From Hyphomicrobiales bacterium (GTDB lineage Bacteria; Pseudomonadota; Alphaproteobacteria; Rhizobiales; Rhizobiaceae), in assembly GCA_900472575.1 (NCBI GenBank), contig UCIV01000013.1, positions 112,423 through 176,422 of the forward strand: a stretch of 64,000 nucleotides of DNA, written 5' to 3'. Of this stretch, positions 17,510-25,528 are shown one piece after another (the stretch's first letter is position 1; each line of letters starts with the position of its first letter). The notes under the pieces were generated by a model. The model had not been told where the DNA came from. It ran no database searches and saw only the letters and a list, made by a program, of their open reading frames with translations. Made by a program: the position numbers and the translations under genes.

Positions 17510-18409
17510 ATGTTCAAGTCATTTTCCAAAACCCGCAGGGCGACACTTACGGCAACGCTCGGACTTGCCGCGGCACTCGTCGGCGGTTCTGTCATGCCGA
17601 CCATGGCGCAGGACGCCAAGACGGTTAAGCTCGGTTTCGCGCCGTGGTCCGACGCCGAATTCGTCACCAAGCTTGCAGCCAAGCTGATGACCGACAAGCT
17701 TGGCCAGAAGGTCGAACTGGTCCAGACCGACGTGGCGCCTCTCTACCAAGGCGTCAGCCGTGGCGATATCGACGCGATGATGATGGCATGGCTGCCGGCA
17801 ACCCATGCCGACTATTACGACAAGGTGAAGAACCGTGTCGAAACGCTCGGCACAGTGTATGACGGCGCCAAGCTGGGCTGGGTCGTCCCGACCTATATTC
17901 CGGAAAGCGAGATCGCCTCGATCGAGGATTTGAAGAAGCCGGACGTGCAGAAAAAGCTCTCCGGTACGATCCAGGGCATCGATCCCGGTGCCGGCCTGAC
18001 ACGCCTTTCGCAGCAGGCCGTGAAGGATTACGCGCTCGACGACTACAAGCTGCAGATTTCCAGTGAAGCCGGAATGCTGACGACGGTCGACCGCGCAATG
18101 CGTGGCGAAAAGTGGTTCGTCGCCACGTCCTGGAGCCCCCACTGGATGTTCGGCAAATATAAGCTGCGCTACATCGACGACCCGAAGAAGTCGCTCGGTG
18201 AAGCCGAACATGTCGACATTCTCGCCTCGAAGGATTTCAAGACCGAAAACCCGAAGGCCGCAGAATTCCTGTCGCGCATGAAGGTGCCGCTCGATGACCT
18301 CGAGGCCGCCATGTTCAACGCCCAGGAAACCTCTTACGACGAGGCTGTGGCGAAGTATATCGAGGACCATCCGGACCAGATCAAGGCCTGGGTCGGCGAC
18401 GAAGGCTGA
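17510..18409 (+). CDS. proX: Glycine betaine/proline ABC transporter substrate-binding protein (ProX/OpuAC type)
   Basis: Periplasmic binding protein of 299 aa in the OpuAC family. A signal peptide ends near MPTMAQD (residues 30-35). The mature protein starts KTVKLGFAPWSDAEFVTKLA and contains tryptophans and tyrosines at spots typical of quaternary-amine cages, such as MMMAWLPATHADYYD and WFVATSWSPHWMFGKYKLRY. The ribosome site GGAG lies six bases before the ATG. Ligands of this family are glycine betaine, proline betaine, choline or carnitine; the exact one cannot be set from sequence. Third gene of the proVWX-like operon, followed by a perfect stem-loop. Confidence 0.9.
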   Translation: MFKSFSKTRRATLTATLGLAAALVGGSVMPTMAQDAKTVKLGFAPWSDAEFVTKLAAKLMTDKLGQKVELVQTDVAPLYQGVSRGDIDAMMMAWLPATHADYYDKVKNRVETLGTVYDGAKLGWVVPTYIPESEIASIEDLKKPDVQKKLSGTIQGIDPGAGLTRLSQQAVKDYALDDYKLQISSEAGMLTTVDRAMRGEKWFVATSWSPHWMFGKYKLRYIDDPKKSLGEAEHVDILASKDFKTENPKAAEFLSRMKVPLDDLEAAMFNAQETSYDEAVAKYIEDHPDQIKAWVGDEG

Positions 18410-18415
18410 ATAGCG

Positions 18416-18442
18416 GCGGCCGCTCGCCGGACGAGCGGCCGC
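18416..18442 (+). terminator. Strong stem-loop after proX (no T run)
   Basis: GCGGCCGCTCG (18416-18426) and CGAGCGGCCGC (18432-18442) form a perfect 11-bp stem with loop CCGGA. The absence of a T tract argues against a classical intrinsic terminator; it may protect the 3' end of the proX message. The XRE gene starts 22 bp later. Confidence 0.5.
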
Positions 18443-18464
18443 ACTTCACCTGTGGGGACACCTG

Positions 18465-18722
18465 ATGAGCAATCGCAAATTCCAGCCCGCCTACGGCATT
18501 GACGACACACTGGGGGGCCGTATCTCCCTGGCGCGCGATGCGCGGGATATCTCGGTAGAGGAGGCGGCGCAGACCCTCGGGATTGAACCCGTAACGTGGT
18601 CAGATTGGGAAAACGACCGTTCAGAACCGCTCTTCGACCGCCTCGAGATGATGGCGAGCGTTTTGCAGGTGAGCGTCGCTTGGTTGGCGGATGGCCGGGG
18701 AACAGGACCGCGCTGGAGTTGA
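18465..18722 (+). CDS. Small XRE-family helix-turn-helix protein
   Basis: An 85-aa protein consisting almost only of a Cro/CI-type helix-turn-helix: LGGRISLARDARDISVEEAA, QTLGIEPVTWSDWENDRSEP, then LQVSVAWLADGRG. The aromatic-rich VTWSDWENDRSEP segment is the usual turn after the recognition helix in this family. There is no effector domain. A GGGGAC ribosome site lies nine bases before the ATG. It sits directly behind the stem-loop that follows proX, in the same direction, so it could be co-transcribed at a reduced level; its target is unknown. Confidence 0.8.
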   Translation: MSNRKFQPAYGIDDTLGGRISLARDARDISVEEAAQTLGIEPVTWSDWENDRSEPLFDRLEMMASVLQVSVAWLADGRGTGPRWS

Positions 18723-18770
18723 TACCCGCGCATCACAGCAAATGCCGGCAGCTTTCCGATTCTACAGCCC

Positions 18771-19391
18771 CTAGACCGTGTTGCTGCGAAAGCTGGCCAG
18801 CAATCTCCTGACCTTGTCACTGCCGTCCTTGCTGAGATCGAACTTCTGGCCGTAAAGCAGCCAGTCCCAGCAAATACCCTTCATCAGCCATTTGAACGTC
18901 TTGCTGGCCGAATGCGGCGTCCACGCGGCGGCGAGCCGGTTGTCGTTCGCGGCTCGCTCCAGAATGCTCTCCAGATAGCCCGTATGTTCACGATCGAGCT
19001 TGTCCAGCTCGTCCATCACCGGCTGGAATTCTTCCGTGAAATTGGTCCGCAGCAGTATAGAAAGCAGCCGTTGGCGATGCCTGTCCTCGGCCAGCACCTG
19101 CAGCCAGTCACATGCCATCTTTTCCACGAGAGACAACGGATCGCGGCCGTCATCGCATGGCGCATCGACATCCGCCATGTTGACACGCGGAAGATCGGCC
19201 GCGTTGTAAAGCTCGAGAAACAGATCGCTCTTGCTGTTGAAATGCCAATAGATAGCGCCGCGGGTCACGCCGGCTGCCGTCGCGATTTCATCAAGCGTGC
19301 TGGTAGCGACGCCCTTCTCGAAGAAGAGTTTTTCAGCCGCCGCAAGGATCGAGCAGCGCGTCTCGGCGGCCTCTGCCTTGGTTCGTCTCAT
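18771..19391 (-). CDS. TetR-family regulator of the adjacent RND efflux pump (AcrR/TtgR type)
   Basis: A 206-aa repressor. The N-terminal helix-turn-helix is clear: TRCSILAAAEKLFFEKGVAT, then LDEIATAAGVTRGAIYWHFN and SKSDLFLELY (residues 12-63), with the TetR_C-type drug-binding half after it. The pattern GAIYWHF-KSDLF is typical of AcrR, TtgR and SmeT. It lies downstream of the RND genes on the same strand, separated by 92 bp that contain a 13-bp stem-loop. The inferred role is repression of the adaptor/pump operon through the inverted repeat at 23857-23884, with release by pump substrates. Confidence 0.87.
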   Translation of the reverse strand: MRRTKAEAAETRCSILAAAEKLFFEKGVATSTLDEIATAAGVTRGAIYWHFNSKSDLFLELYNAADLPRVNMADVDAPCDDGRDPLSLVEKMACDWLQVLAEDRHRQRLLSILLRTNFTEEFQPVMDELDKLDREHTGYLESILERAANDNRLAAAWTPHSASKTFKWLMKGICWDWLLYGQKFDLSKDGSDKVRRLLASFRSNTV

Positions 19392-19445
19392 CCCTCCTCC
19401 TTTCCATCATGCCCGAATACTCCACGCTATCGGGCCAAGGTGGTG

Positions 19446-19479
19446 GTTACCCCCGGAAAGCTGAGCTTCCGGGGGTAAC
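19446..19479. repeat. Perfect 13-bp inverted repeat between RND pump and tetR genes
   Basis: GTTACCCCCGGAA (19446-19458) and TTCCGGGGGTAAC (19467-19479) with an 8-nt loop, beginning 4 bp past the pump stop. Neither strand has a T run after the stem, so it may attenuate or stabilise rather than fully terminate, separating high pump expression from low regulator expression (inference). Confidence 0.55.
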
Positions 19480-19483
19480 AATC

Positions 19484-22400
19484 TTAATGTGTCGACGTGC
19501 CGTTCTTGGCTTCGTACTTGCCGCCCATCGGTTCTGCGCGGGCGCTCTTGCTGAACAGCCTCATGACAAACATGAAGAAGGCCGGCACGAAGAAGATCGC
19601 GAGAACGGTGGCGGAGATCATGCCGCCGAGAACGCCGGTACCGATGGCGTTCTGGCTGGCAGCACTTGCGCCGGTGGCAATCGCCATCGGCACGACGCCG
19701 AGGGTAAACGCCATCGACGTCATCAGGATCGGGCGGAAGCGAAGATGCGCCGCTTCCACAGTCGCCTCGTAAGTCGTCTTGCCTTCGGCGCGCAGGTCCT
19801 TGGCGAACTCAATGATTAGGATCGCGTTCTTGGCAGACAGACCGACGATCGCGATCAGCCCGACGAGGAAGTAGACGTCGTTGGGCATGTTGCGGATCAT
19901 CACCGCAGCCACGCAACCGATGACACCAAGCGGAACCACCAGCATGACCGCAATCGGGATCGACCAGCTTTCGTAGAGTGCCGCCAGAAGCAGGAAGACG
20001 AACAAGATCGAGAGCCCGATCAGCGCGGGAGCCTGCGAACCCGACTGGATTTCCTGCAGTGACTGGCCGGTCCATTCGTAACCAAAGCCGCTCGGCAACT
20101 GCCCGGCGAGGCGCTGCATTTCCGCAATCGCATCACCTGACGAATAACCTGGACCGGCCTGGCCGGCGATACGAACCGACGGATAGCCGTTGTAACCGAC
20201 GACCTGGGACGGGCCGCGCATCCACTCGACCGTTGCGAAGGATGACATCGGCACCATGCCGCCGCTGGCATTACGGACGTTCAGCTTTAGAAGATCCGCC
20301 GTCTGCATGCGCTGATTGCCGTCCGCCTGCACCGTCACACGCTGCATGCGGCCCGCGTTCGGGAAGTCGTTGACATAGGACGAGCCGAGATTTGCGGTGA
20401 TCGTGGAGTTGATGTCTCCGAAGGTCACACCAAACGTGTTGGCCTTTTCGCGATCGATCAGCAGGTTCACCTGAGCCGCATCCGGCATGCCTTCGATACG
20501 AAGGCCGGCAAGGATAGGGCTCTTGCGAGCTTCCGCCATCAACTGGTCACGCGCGGCAGCAAGAGCGGCCTGCCCAACGCCCGCACGGTCCTGAAGGCGG
20601 AAGGTGAAGCCGGACGAGTTACCAAGACCCTGGATCGGCGGCGGCGACAGCGAAAACGCGATTGCATCGCGAATGCCGAAGATCTTGCCGTTGATCCGCT
20701 GGGCCAGCGCATTGGCGCTGTCTTCCGGTCCGCGCTCGCTCCAGTCCTTCAGCGTGATGAAGGCGAGACCGGCGTTCTGACCGGAACCCGAGAACGAAAA
20801 GCCGTTGATGGCGATGATTCGATCGACAGCCTTTTCCGCCATTGCGATCTTCTCGATCTGCGAAATGACGTCGATCGTACGGTCGGTGCTGGCCTCCGCC
20901 GGCGCCTGCACGTCGACGATCAGAAAGCCCTGGTCTTCGTTCGGCAGGAACGATGTCGGCAGCTGGATATAGGCCCAGCCGAGACCCGCGACCAGCGCAA
21001 GATAAATGATCATGAAGCGGCCTGAGCGCTTGATGATGCCGCCGACAGTGCTCGAATAACCGTGAGACGCCTTGTTGAAGCCGCGATTGAAGAGGCCGAA
21101 GAAGCCCTTCTTCTCGTGGTGACCTTCCTTGATCGGCTTGAGGAACGAGCCGCACAGTGCGGGCGTCAGCGAAAGCGCGAGGAAGCCGGAGAACAGGATC
21201 GACACGACCATGGTCAGCGAGAACTGCTGGTAGATGATGCCGACGGCGCCCGGAAAGAAGGCCATCGGCACGAACACCGCCGTCAACACCAGCGTGATGC
21301 CGATGATGGCGCCGGAAATCTGCCCCATCGCCTTGCGTGTCGCTTCCTTCGGCGACAGCTTTTCCTCGGCCATGATGCGTTCGACGTTTTCGACGACGAC
21401 GATCGCGTCATCGACGAGAATGCCGATCGCCAGAACCATCGCGAACATCGTCAACACGTTGATCGAGAATCCGGACGCATACATGACGGCACAGGTGCCG
21501 AGCAGCGCAACAGGCACGACCAAGGCCGGAATGACGGTGTAACGGATGTTCTGCAGGAAGATGAACATGACGACGAAGACGAGAATCATCGCCTCGATCA
21601 GCGTATGGATAACCTTCTCGATAGACACCGCCACGAACGGGCTGGTGTCGTAAGGGATCTCATACTGTACGCCGGCGGGGAAATACCCTGACAGTTCCTC
21701 CATGACCGCCTTGACGCCTTCCGAGGTCGCAAGCGCGTTGCCGGTCGGCGACAGCTGGATGCCGATGGCGGCACTCGGCTGACCGTTCAGGCGGCTGGAG
21801 AAGTTGTAGCTTTCACCACCAACTTCGACACGGGCAACATCGCGAAGACGAACCGACGAACCGTCGGGATTGGCACGCAGCACGATCGCGCCGAACTGTT
21901 CGGGCGATGTCAGCTGGCCCTGGACATTGACCGTTGCAGAGATTTGCTGGCCGATCGGGTTCGGCGTGGCGCCGATGCGTCCGCCTGCAACCTGGGCATT
22001 CTGTGCGTCGATCGCACTGATGATATCGGTGGAGGTCAGGCTCAGGCCGACCATCTTGTCGGGATCCATCCAGATACGCATGGAGCGCTGAGTGGCAAAC
22101 AGCTGGGCGCTGCCGACGCCGTCGACACGACGGATTTCGCCGATAACGTTACGCTGCAGATAGTCACCAAGACCGATTGCGTCGGTATTGCCGTCAGTCG
22201 AGGTCAGAGAGACGACCATCAGGAACGACGTGCCGGCGCGCTCGACGCGAATACCCTGCGAGGTAACGGCCTGCGGCAGACGCGGCTCGGCGCGTGCGAT
22301 GCGGTTCTGAACTTCGACCTGCGCTTCGCCGATATTTGTACCGGGGGCAAAGGTGACATTGATCGAGATACGGCCGGAGGATTCGGACGTGGATTCGAAA

Positions 22401-22630
22401 TAGATCAGCCCCGGAACACCGTTCAGCTCGTCTTCGATCGGACGCGTGACGCTCTGGTAGATGTTTTCAGGAGACGCACCAGGATAGCTGGTGGAGATGG
22501 AGATCTGCGGCGGTGCGACATTCGGATACTGCGCGATCGGCAGCATCGGGATAGCGAGCACGCCCGCCAGCATGATAAAGATAGCGACGACCCACGCAAA
22601 GATCGGCCGATCGATGAAGAAACTTGCCAT
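19484..22630 (-). CDS. RND multidrug efflux permease (AcrB/MexB, HAE1 family)
   Basis: Inner-membrane proton/drug antiporter of 1048 aa, full length. It starts MASFFIDRPIFAWVVAIFIM, the typical HAE1 N-terminus. The proton-relay residues are present: adjacent aspartates in AIGILVDDAIVVVENVERIM and the lysine in GLSAKNAILIIEFAKD. The porter and docking parts show NVTFAPGTNIGEAQVEVQNR and GLGNSSGFTFRL, as in AcrB. It follows the adaptor gene by 12 bp. No outer-membrane channel gene is in the window, so a TolC/OprM-type partner encoded elsewhere is required. Probably repressed by the downstream TetR. Confidence 0.93.
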   Translation of the reverse strand: MASFFIDRPIFAWVVAIFIMLAGVLAIPMLPIAQYPNVAPPQISISTSYPGASPENIYQSVTRPIEDELNGVPGLIYFESTSESSGRISINVTFAPGTNIGEAQVEVQNRIARAEPRLPQAVTSQGIRVERAGTSFLMVVSLTSTDGNTDAIGLGDYLQRNVIGEIRRVDGVGSAQLFATQRSMRIWMDPDKMVGLSLTSTDIISAIDAQNAQVAGGRIGATPNPIGQQISATVNVQGQLTSPEQFGAIVLRANPDGSSVRLRDVARVEVGGESYNFSSRLNGQPSAAIGIQLSPTGNALATSEGVKAVMEELSGYFPAGVQYEIPYDTSPFVAVSIEKVIHTLIEAMILVFVVMFIFLQNIRYTVIPALVVPVALLGTCAVMYASGFSINVLTMFAMVLAIGILVDDAIVVVENVERIMAEEKLSPKEATRKAMGQISGAIIGITLVLTAVFVPMAFFPGAVGIIYQQFSLTMVVSILFSGFLALSLTPALCGSFLKPIKEGHHEKKGFFGLFNRGFNKASHGYSSTVGGIIKRSGRFMIIYLALVAGLGWAYIQLPTSFLPNEDQGFLIVDVQAPAEASTDRTIDVISQIEKIAMAEKAVDRIIAINGFSFSGSGQNAGLAFITLKDWSERGPEDSANALAQRINGKIFGIRDAIAFSLSPPPIQGLGNSSGFTFRLQDRAGVGQAALAAARDQLMAEARKSPILAGLRIEGMPDAAQVNLLIDREKANTFGVTFGDINSTITANLGSSYVNDFPNAGRMQRVTVQADGNQRMQTADLLKLNVRNASGGMVPMSSFATVEWMRGPSQVVGYNGYPSVRIAGQAGPGYSSGDAIAEMQRLAGQLPSGFGYEWTGQSLQEIQSGSQAPALIGLSILFVFLLLAALYESWSIPIAVMLVVPLGVIGCVAAVMIRNMPNDVYFLVGLIAIVGLSAKNAILIIEFAKDLRAEGKTTYEATVEAAHLRFRPILMTSMAFTLGVVPMAIATGASAASQNAIGTGVLGGMISATVLAIFFVPAFFMFVMRLFSKSARAEPMGGKYEAKNGTSTH

Positions 22631-22642
22631 ACGATCGGGTCC

Positions 22643-23827
22643 TTACTTCTGTGCTGCCGGCGCTGCACCTGCGGCTTCTGCCGCAGGCTTTTCCGGGTTC
22701 CAAGGCTGCGGATTGACGGTTGCGCCGGGTGCAGTCTTCTGGAAGCCATCCGCGATGACCTGGTCGCCGGCCTTCAGTCCCTGCGAGATGACCCAGCGAT
22801 CGCCGAGCGCACGACCGACATTGACGCGGCGCTGTTCGACCTTGTTGCCTTCACCGACGACAAGCACGCTTGCCTGACCACCCGGATCACGCTGAACCGC
22901 CTGCTGCGGAACCGCAAAGGCTTCCCTCTCGACACCCTGCTGGATCTGGACGCGCACATACATGCCCGGCAGAAGGTCGCCGTCCGGATTGGGGAATTCG
23001 CCACGCAGTGTCACTTGGCCGGTCGTCTCATCGACGGCGGCTTCGGAGAACAGCAGGCGTCCCGTCTGGGCGTAGGGCGTGCCGTCATCGAGAAGCAGCT
23101 TTACTTCCGCCTCATTGTCGCCGGTCATCAACTTGCCGTCTTCGAGCGCCTTGCGCAGGCGGATCAGGTCGGCAGCCGGCTGGGTGAAGTCGGCATAGAT
23201 CGGATCGAGCTGCTGGATGGTCGCAAGATTTTCGGTGCTGTTGGCGCTGACAAGCGCACCTTCGGTGATCAATGCACGGCCGATGCGGCCGCTGATCGGT
23301 GCGGTAACCTGCGAATATTGCAGGTTGAGATTTGCTTGCGCCAGACCCGCTTCGGCCACAGCAACCTCGGCATCGGCCTGCGCCAGCAGGGAGATCGCGT
23401 TGTCGAATTCCTGCTGGGAGGCGACATTGGAGCGACGCAGCTGCTGCTGACGATCGGAGGTCTGGCGCGCCTGCAGCTGGGCTGCCTTGGCACGTGCTAC
23501 GGTAGCCTTGGCGCTATCGACCTGAACCTGAAAAGTGGCCGGATCGATCCGGTAAAGAACATCACCGCGATTGACATGCGAGCCCTGCTCGAAGACCTGC
23601 TCGACAACGATGCCGGAGACACGCGGGCGAACTTCGGCAAGCCTTGTCGGAGAGATGCGGCCGGGCAATTCGTTGATGATCGGCAGGGATTCAGCGGCAA
23701 TCGTCATCACGCCGACCGGGCTGGGCGGCGGCGCCTGCTGGGCCTGCCCCTGCTGCTCCTGCTGGCACCCTGCCAGAAATGCGAGACCAGACAAAAGTGC
23801 GAGAGCGCGCAGCGGCGTCTTTTGCAT
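22643..23827 (-). CDS. RND efflux periplasmic adaptor lipoprotein (AcrA/MexA type)
   Basis: Membrane-fusion protein of 394 aa that links the pump to an outer-membrane channel. The N-terminus MQKTPLRALALLSGLAFLAGC is a lipoprotein signal with a LAGC lipobox (Cys about 21). It is followed by a proline/glutamine-rich linker, the barrel-sandwich halves (VRPRVSGIVVEQVFEQGSHV and VTAPISGRIGRALITEGALV), a helical hairpin rich in Ala/Gln/Lys between them, and the beta-barrel (GEFPNPDGDLLPGMYVRV). First gene of the RND operon; an inverted repeat 30 bp upstream is the likely operator. Confidence 0.92.
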   Translation of the reverse strand: MQKTPLRALALLSGLAFLAGCQQEQQGQAQQAPPPSPVGVMTIAAESLPIINELPGRISPTRLAEVRPRVSGIVVEQVFEQGSHVNRGDVLYRIDPATFQVQVDSAKATVARAKAAQLQARQTSDRQQQLRRSNVASQQEFDNAISLLAQADAEVAVAEAGLAQANLNLQYSQVTAPISGRIGRALITEGALVSANSTENLATIQQLDPIYADFTQPAADLIRLRKALEDGKLMTGDNEAEVKLLLDDGTPYAQTGRLLFSEAAVDETTGQVTLRGEFPNPDGDLLPGMYVRVQIQQGVEREAFAVPQQAVQRDPGGQASVLVVGEGNKVEQRRVNVGRALGDRWVISQGLKAGDQVIADGFQKTAPGATVNPQPWNPEKPAAEAAGAAPAAQK

Positions 23828-23856
23828 CGGAAAGCTCCAACTGAAGGGGGAGAAAA

Positions 23857-23884
23857 TTTACATACAAACTAATACGTATATAAA
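23857..23884. promoter_or_regulatory. Candidate TetR operator of the RND pump operon
   Basis: TTTACATAC and GTATATAAA are 9-bp inverted arms (one mismatch) around a 10-bp spacer, in a strongly AT-rich stretch just upstream of the adaptor start at 23827. Size and AT-rich ATAC/GTAT arms resemble AcrR- and TtgR-type sites. Confidence 0.55.
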
Positions 23885-24311
23885 TTATCGCAAGTTGATT
23901 TTGAATATCACAGTGGTTGAGCAAGGGCATATCACTGCATGCCAGAATTGCTCAACCAAGAAGCGTTGCGACAACCCGCAGAAACATGCGTCATTACCGC
24001 CCAAGCGATCCGCAAAACTAAAAATCGACAAATAAAATAATGAAATCAGTATCTTGATCAGTATTATCGAGCGAATACAATCGCCTCGATAGCATTGGAC
24101 ATGGCCATGCCGCCCGATGCAACAGCCTGCCACCAATCTAACCTAGTTTTGATGAGAAGCAGCCACAAATTTGAAAACGGGCAGGGAGATTACTGCGGGT
24201 GAATGCCGTACCGCGCCAGCATGAACATCATTTAATCTTTGCTGCGTTGACAGGCCGGCGGCGAAAAACAATATCGGTACTCATCGGTTTTACAAAGGTT
24301 GAGTATCTCGA
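23885..24311. other. Divergent intergenic region between the RND adaptor and macA
   Basis: No convincing gene. AT-rich compared with its surroundings. On the + strand TTGACA at 24247-24252, 17 bp, then AATATC at 24270-24275 is a possible promoter for macA, though the -10 box is weak. Confidence 0.35.
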
Positions 24312-25514
24312 ATGCGTCTCAAGACGGCCCTGCCACTCCTGCTTATCGCGCTTGTCATCATAGGTGTCGGCACCGCCTTTACACTGTCGTCATCGGCCTC
24401 CACCCCGGCAGTGCTGACTACGCCCGTGGCGCGCGGCAATGTGGAATCGACGGTTCTCGCAACGGGCACGCTCAAGCCATCACGGCTTGTCGCCGTCGGT
24501 TCGCAGGCATCTGGTCGCATTACCTCGCTGAAGGTTGCCGTCGGCGACACGGTGAAGGCGGGCGATCTCATCGCGCTCATTGATTCCACTACGCAGGACA
24601 ACGCGCTGAAAACCGCCAATGCGGCACTTGCCAATGTTCAGGCGCAGCGCAACGAGCGCGTCGCAGAGCTGGAAAACGCCAACCTCACCCTCGCTCGCCA
24701 GCAGGCGATCTACGAGAAACAGGCAGGCTCCCGCGCCGATCTGCAGACCGCAGAAGCCGAAGTGAAGGTCGTCACGGCACAGATAGAGGCGCTCGATGCG
24801 CAGATCACAGAGGCCGAGGTTGCCGTCGAGACGGCGCAGGCGGATGTCGGTTATACGCGGATCAGCGCCCCGATGGACGGCACGGTTCTCGCGATCGTCA
24901 ACCAGGAAGGCCGCACCGTCAACGCCACGCAATCAGCCCCCACCATCGTTGCGCTTGGCGACCTGACCCGCATGACCGTCCGTGCCGAGATTTCGGAAGC
25001 CGATATCACCCGCGTCGAAGCCGGGCAGAAGGTGCGCTTCAACGTCATCGGTGACCGGGCGAGATCCTATGACGCAACGCTTGCGGCAATCGAGCCTGCC
25101 CCGGAATCGATCGTCGATGACAGCAGCGTCGCCACGTCCAGCACCAGCTCGTCATCTTCGTCGTCCTCATCCTCTTCGGCGATCTATTATATCGGCGTCT
25201 TCGACATCCCAAACGAAGACGGCCGTTTCCGCACCTACATGTCTGCGGAGGTCAATATCATCCTCGGTTCGGCAGCAGATGTGCTCACCATCCCATCCTC
25301 CGCCCTGCCGGAAACCGCCGCGACGGGCAGCGCTCACGTCCGCGTCGAGAAGGACGGCAAAATAGAGGCCCGCAAGGTCGAGATCGGCCTCAACAACAAG
25401 ATCACCGCCGAAGTGAAGTCCGGCCTCTCCGAAGGCGAGCGGGTTGTGATCAGCGAAGGCTCCGCCACGCCGTCGGCATCCAGCCGCCGAGGCGGCCCGC
25501 CGCCGATGTTCTGA
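24312..25514 (+). CDS. macA: MacA-type periplasmic adaptor of an ABC exporter
   Basis: Adaptor of 400 aa anchored by an N-terminal membrane segment (PLLLIALVIIGVGTAFTL). The lipoyl-like halves read LVAVGSQASGRITSLKVAVG and TRISAPMDGTVLAIVNQEG, separated by a coiled-coil hairpin rich in Ala, Glu and Gln. The C-terminal part holds the barrel and membrane-proximal domain (VVISEGSATPS). One oddity is a run of about 14 serines (near residues 275-291) in the barrel region, encoded by mixed TCN/AGC codons. The macB gene starts 14 bp downstream, so the two work together with a TolC-like channel to export macrolides, peptides or lipid-like compounds. Confidence 0.9.
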   Translation: MRLKTALPLLLIALVIIGVGTAFTLSSSASTPAVLTTPVARGNVESTVLATGTLKPSRLVAVGSQASGRITSLKVAVGDTVKAGDLIALIDSTTQDNALKTANAALANVQAQRNERVAELENANLTLARQQAIYEKQAGSRADLQTAEAEVKVVTAQIEALDAQITEAEVAVETAQADVGYTRISAPMDGTVLAIVNQEGRTVNATQSAPTIVALGDLTRMTVRAEISEADITRVEAGQKVRFNVIGDRARSYDATLAAIEPAPESIVDDSSVATSSTSSSSSSSSSSSAIYYIGVFDIPNEDGRFRTYMSAEVNIILGSAADVLTIPSSALPETAATGSAHVRVEKDGKIEARKVEIGLNNKITAEVKSGLSEGERVVISEGSATPSASSRRGGPPPMF

Positions 25515-25528
25515 TTGGGAGGCAAGCG

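Noticed and set aside
19446..19479. Classical intrinsic terminator after the RND pump
   Set aside because: The stem is excellent but neither strand has a T run, so it is listed only as an inverted repeat.
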